This document shows positions 63,905 to 64,000 of a DNA stretch of 64,000 bases, piece by piece (position 1 is the first letter of the stretch; each line of letters opens with the position of its first letter). This DNA is from CADCVT01 sp036389485 (GTDB taxonomy: Bacteria; Actinomycetota; Thermoleophilia; Solirubrobacterales; Solirubrobacteraceae): NCBI GenBank assembly GCA_036389485.1, contig DASVPR010000045.1, positions 134,554 to 198,553 of the forward strand, read 5' to 3'. Below the pieces are notes generated by a model. That model did not search any database. It had not been told where the DNA came from and saw nothing but the letters and a program-made list of their open reading frames with translations. Position numbers and translations under genes: made by a program.

Positions 63905-64000
63905 ATGGCCGACCCAGACCCCCCGAACCCAAGCCCGCCGCCTCCGGACATCGATCGTCGGGCGCTCGCTGCCGCCGACGCGCGAGGGGTCGCAGCCCGC
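63905..64000 (+). CDS. Start of a possible gene, cut by the window edge
   Basis: From ATG 63905 the frame is open to the end (MADPDPPNPSPPPPDIDRRA ...), Pro-rich and then Ala/Arg-rich. No ribosome site; unrecognised. The 118 bp before it, after the tRNA, hold nothing else I can identify. Confidence 0.35.
   Translation, partial: MADPDPPNPSPPPPDIDRRALAAADARGVAAR

Overview
The window is very GC-rich, densely packed chromosomal DNA from a flagellated, Gram-positive-type actinobacterium. The dnaA-dnaN-recF-gyrB-gyrA and rpmH-rnpA-yidD-yidC-jag-rsmG-parA-parB blocks place it at the replication-origin end of the chromosome. The fhaA-fhaB-pstP-rodA-pbpA-pknB cell-wall kinase operon is an actinobacterial hallmark, and a complete set of Gram-positive flagellar genes without the P-ring and L-ring genes flgI and flgH points to a motile lineage such as Solirubrobacterales (Thermoleophilia). 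The lineage is inference from gene content; the gene calls rest on motifs read in the sequence.

Layout. 1-31.9 kb is one flagellar island. On the minus strand, reading from 18.2 kb down to 1, are flgB-flgC-fliE-fliF-fliG-fliH-fliI-fliJ, a lytic transglycosylase, fliK-flgD, a TIGR02530-type gene, flgE-flbD-fliM-fliY, then motA-motB-fliL-fliN, then fliO-fliP-fliQ-fliR-flhB (flhB runs off the window). From 23.4 kb down to 18.3 kb, also minus, are a TPR-glycosyltransferase, a FlaG-like gene, fliD, fliS and a FliT-like gene. On the plus strand are the flagellar sigma factor gene (fliA/whiG type), a small unknown gene, then flgF, flgG, a flgJ-like rod gene, flgN, flgK, flgL, fliW, csrA and flagellin; a second fliK-like/flhB-like pair lies between on the minus strand. 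Eight transcription units share a promoter-like element, T/C-A/C-A-A, exactly 16 bp, CCGANNA, which fits the flagellar sigma factor encoded in the same island.

31.9-48.0 kb holds a DsbA-fold gene divergent from a Ser/Thr kinase gene through one shared -10 element, the fhaA-fhaB-pstP-rodA-pbpA-pknB-ddl operon, a polytopic kinase, a CARDB-domain membrane protein, DUF4446, pheA, an HNH nuclease and a DUF4328 membrane protein. 48.0-48.94 kb has no convincing protein gene. It contains a candidate structured RNA of about 217 nt with its own -10 and a terminator-like hairpin, followed by an imperfect inverted repeat of about 570 bp whose arms contain a perfect 52-bp block.

48.9-63.8 kb is the origin-proximal core: gyrA, gyrB, dciA, recF, dnaN and dnaA on the minus strand; rpmH through parB and tRNA-Ile(GAT) on the plus strand. 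A small LAGLIDADG-type endonuclease gene sits inside this operon, overlapping the start of rsmG, and is preceded by two copies of a 13-bp palindrome. Most genes overlap their neighbours by ATGA, GTGA or TGATG junctions, so translational coupling is the rule. Many first genes of operons have a -10 element so close to the start codon that leaderless mRNAs are likely.
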